From: an uncultured Collinsella sp. | Lineage (GTDB): Bacteria > Actinomycetota > Coriobacteriia > Coriobacteriales > Coriobacteriaceae | Assembly (NCBI GenBank): GCA_900544865.1 | Contig: UQXA01000004.1 | Location: 1 to 64,000 of the forward strand | Length of the DNA: 64,000 nt | Direction: 5' to 3' | Part shown: piece after piece, positions 62,028 to 64,000 of the stretch | How the letters are laid out: the number at the start of each line of letters is the position of its first letter | How positions within the stretch are numbered: position 1 is the stretch's first letter | The notes under the pieces: generated by a model | What the model was told of the DNA's origin: nothing | The model's input: only the letters and a program-made list of their open reading frames with translations | Databases searched by the model: none | Program-made: the position numbers and the translations under genes

Positions 62028-63033
62028 ATGGACTGCGATGGCTACCCATGCGTTCCCATGCCGTTGATGTGCACCGCCTTTGTGCCGGGGCAGATTGACG
62101 CTGCGGTTGCAGGCATTTCCGACCCCGATTCGCGCGCCATTGCCACGGCAGAAGCGCTGTACTTTCGCGGACAGGCCGCCCTCGCTGCCAAGACAGCGAG
62201 CCCCTATCTTGACGCCACCGACCCCGCACTGCGCTATTCCGCATGCTTTATCTGCGGATACGCCAGCCTGTCGCTCAACCGTATCGCCGACGCCCGCCGG
62301 TGCCTTGCTGGTATCCTCGATACGCCAGCCGACAAAGAATCGCCCGCCATCCACGCCACGCATATCCTGTTCGCCTCGGCCGCAAGCGTCCTGCTGCACT
62401 TGTCTTCCCCCGTATTCTGCCGAAGAGTTTTATCCGCTTGCGGCGCATCTGCCCGAAGGCCTGCGCCTGTTCGCCAGCTACGTGATGGCGCATGCCCTGT
62501 ACCTGCGCGGCGAATATGGCCGCAGTCTGGGCATGGCGGAAAACGCCCTGATCATGAAACAAGGGAGCTATCCGATCTCGGAACTGTTCCTGCACCTGGC
62601 AGCTTCCATGGCATGCATGAGCCTCAAGGACATCGACGCCGCAAAAACGCACTTCGGAGTTGCTTGGAACATCGCGCGTCCCGACGGCCTTATTGAGCTC
62701 ATTGGCGAGCATCACGGCCTTTTACAGGGGCTTATCGAGGCATGCCTAAAAACGCAATACCCTGACGACTTCGCGCGCATCATCGAGATCACGTACCGCT
62801 TCAGCTACGGCTGGCGGCGCATCCACAACCCCGATTCGGGCGAGGACGTGGCCGACGATCTAACGACCACAGAGTTCACCATGGCCATGCTCGCCTGCCG
62901 TGGATGGACCAACGCCGAAATCGCTCGTCATATGGGTGTGTCGCCGGGCACCGTTAAAAACCGCCTATCCGGCGTATACGCAAAGCTTGGCATCGGCACA
63001 CGCGCCGAGCTAGTCGCGCATATGTTGCGTTAG
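62028..63033 (+). pseudogene. LuxR-family regulator broken by a +1 frameshift in a C5 run
   Basis: The first part (frame from ATG 62028, GGGAG upstream) runs through about 125 residues of helical repeats to ...ASVLLHLSSP. The continuation (YSAEEFYPLAAHLPEG...) is in the next frame and ends with a LuxR-type HTH (ACRGWTNAEIARHMGVSPGTVKNRLSGVYAKLGI). The two parts fit if one C is removed from CCCCC at 62407-62411 (TCTTCCCCGTAT would read through). Both halves look intact, so it is a recent mutation, a phase-variable tract or a sequencing error. It precedes a secreted protein gene that it may have controlled. Confidence 0.85.
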
Positions 63034-63189
63034 CGACCGAGCTGCCGAGCGCATCGAACGCGTTTCGGAACCCCGGCGCTTCGCTCAATCAATTTGGACA
63101 TTTTGACCCTTGAATGGCACTACCGCCACGTGGCGCCTTCTCGCAAAATTGGATTATTTCCACCGATACCTGCGGGATGGGAGCCAAAG

Positions 63190-64000
63190 ATGCTTGATCG
63201 CCGTTCGTTACTTGTTGCCGGAGCGTCCTCGCTGGCGAGCATTATGTTGCCGCGCGTGCCGGGAAGCGCAAACGCCTTCATACTGCCGTTCGCCCCCACC
63301 GAGGCATACGCCGATGAAGATGATCCCTTCAAGGTCTTGGTGCTCTCGCGCACCATGTTTGGTGTGGTCGTAGTCGACGTCGCCAACAAGAATACGCCCA
63401 TCACGGGTGCCCAGGTCACGCTCACATCGCGCTATGCCGCAGGCAAGCAGCTCACCGCCACGACCGATGACGAAGGCACGGCCATCTTTGAGGTCGCGCC
63501 GCTTTCGGAAGGCTACGTGGACGAGGCGACGCTTCTCGACGCGTACGACTTTAACGGCGGCATCTCCATTAGCATGGCGGGCTACCGTGATGTCGAGATT
63601 CCCCTTGCGCGTATCCAGGGCGGCACCGCCATAACCGCGCCCACGCGTCCGCGCTCCAATGGCGAGCCGTACTTTCGCCAGCTCACATTCGACGAATGGG
63701 ACATCCAGTACGCCGACGCTACGTTCATGGCAATGCCGAAGGACGACACGGCAAACGAGCAGCCCGATACGCACGCCTTTACCGTGCAGGCGCATCTGCC
63801 ACAGGGTGGACAGGCAACGCTGCGCATCAACAAAGTGACGCCCGCCGCGGGCAGCTCATCCGAAACCGTCACGCAGATCGGCCAAGTCAAGGCCAGCGCA
63901 CCGGGCGCGGATAATCTGGCGACGTTCACGCTCGAAGACAAGTTCCTCGATGCAGCGTCAAACCTTCTGGAGGAAGGATGCAAGTTGCGCTTTGCGCTCG
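63190..64000 (+). CDS. Tat-like secreted protein with carboxypeptidase-regulatory-like repeat (3' end outside window)
   Basis: Open at the right edge; 270 residues present. The N-terminus MLDRRSLLVAGASSLASIM has a twin-arginine-like RRSLL motif and a hydrophobic core, ending near PGSANAF. Next comes VVVDVANKNTPITGAQVTLTSR, a peptidase-associated/Ig-like beta domain pattern (CarboxypepD_reg-like). ATG at 63190 has a weak GAGCC site. The gene follows the broken LuxR regulator. The rest of the protein and its function are not visible. Confidence 0.75.
   Translation, partial: MLDRRSLLVAGASSLASIMLPRVPGSANAFILPFAPTEAYADEDDPFKVLVLSRTMFGVVVVDVANKNTPITGAQVTLTSRYAAGKQLTATTDDEGTAIFEVAPLSEGYVDEATLLDAYDFNGGISISMAGYRDVEIPLARIQGGTAITAPTRPRSNGEPYFRQLTFDEWDIQYADATFMAMPKDDTANEQPDTHAFTVQAHLPQGGQATLRINKVTPAAGSSSETVTQIGQVKASAPGADNLATFTLEDKFLDAASNLLEEGCKLRFAL

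Overview
The window reads as chromosomal DNA of a high-GC, Gram-positive, anaerobic gut actinobacterium. It is most consistent with Coriobacteriia, and Collinsella is the likeliest genus. That assignment is inferred from strong GGAGG ribosome-binding sites, an LPxTG-like cell-wall anchor, an EFR1-type flavodoxin/ferredoxin, the CD1871A/polyferredoxin/TlpA redox set and the abundance of short palindromic repeats. No rRNA, tRNA, CRISPR array, transposase or prophage gene was found. Genes are dense, mostly one to four per transcription unit, and many are separated by strong hairpins.

Layout. 1-5.3 kb: end of a wall-anchored surface protein, an esterase, a uracil permease, a cobalamin-independent methionine-synthase-like enzyme with a LysR regulator, and a Cof-type phosphatase. 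6.2-8.3 kb: a TPP-riboswitch operon for thiamine salvage (thiM, thiamine-binding protein, thiE). 8.4-14 kb: a patatin-like lipase and two tandem cyclic-di-GMP enzymes sharing a GGDEF-PAS-degenerate-GGDEF core. 14-16.9 kb: flavodoxin-family oxidoreductase, ArsC-like protein, G3E GTPase, trmL. 16.9-21.9 kb: two AAA ATPase paralogues around a UvrA2-type protein, each unit bounded by copies of one palindrome. 21.9-29.3 kb: TetM-like GTPase, a possible structured RNA, acetyltransferase, rsmJ, small membrane proteins, rlmA, MATE exporter. 29.3-42 kb: LysR/EamA divergent pair, ung, a queuosine-precursor transporter behind a preQ1-like leader, prfC, a GntR-ABC operon, a 181-bp inverted-repeat element, a second EamA transporter, EFR1 protein, ClC channel, LOG protein, K+ channel. 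42.3-48.8 kb: two hybrid histidine kinases sensing through solute-binding domains, one fused and one with a separate lipoprotein. 48.9-57.8 kb: aminotransferase, trmO, an XRE/zinc-ribbon/TipAS regulator, glutaredoxin, a low-GC repeat-filled island with an orphan ribbon-helix-helix protein, a Dus enzyme, and a fused MacB-like ABC exporter. 57.9-62 kb: an extracytoplasmic redox operon (49-aa CXXC protein, polyferredoxin, TlpA lipoprotein) divergent from a two-component system. 62-64 kb: a LuxR regulator broken by a one-base frameshift and the start of a Tat-like secreted protein.

The most distinctive signal is at genome-architecture level. Several families of perfect or near-perfect palindromes sit directly against stop codons, sometimes supplying the stop codon. 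In at least two places copies bracket accessory genes like cassettes: the ATPase/UvrA2 block and the orphan RHH gene. Two hairpin copies show compensatory base changes, and two further elements (230 bp with perfect 30-bp inverted ends, 181 bp with 37-bp arms) look like non-autonomous mobile DNA.
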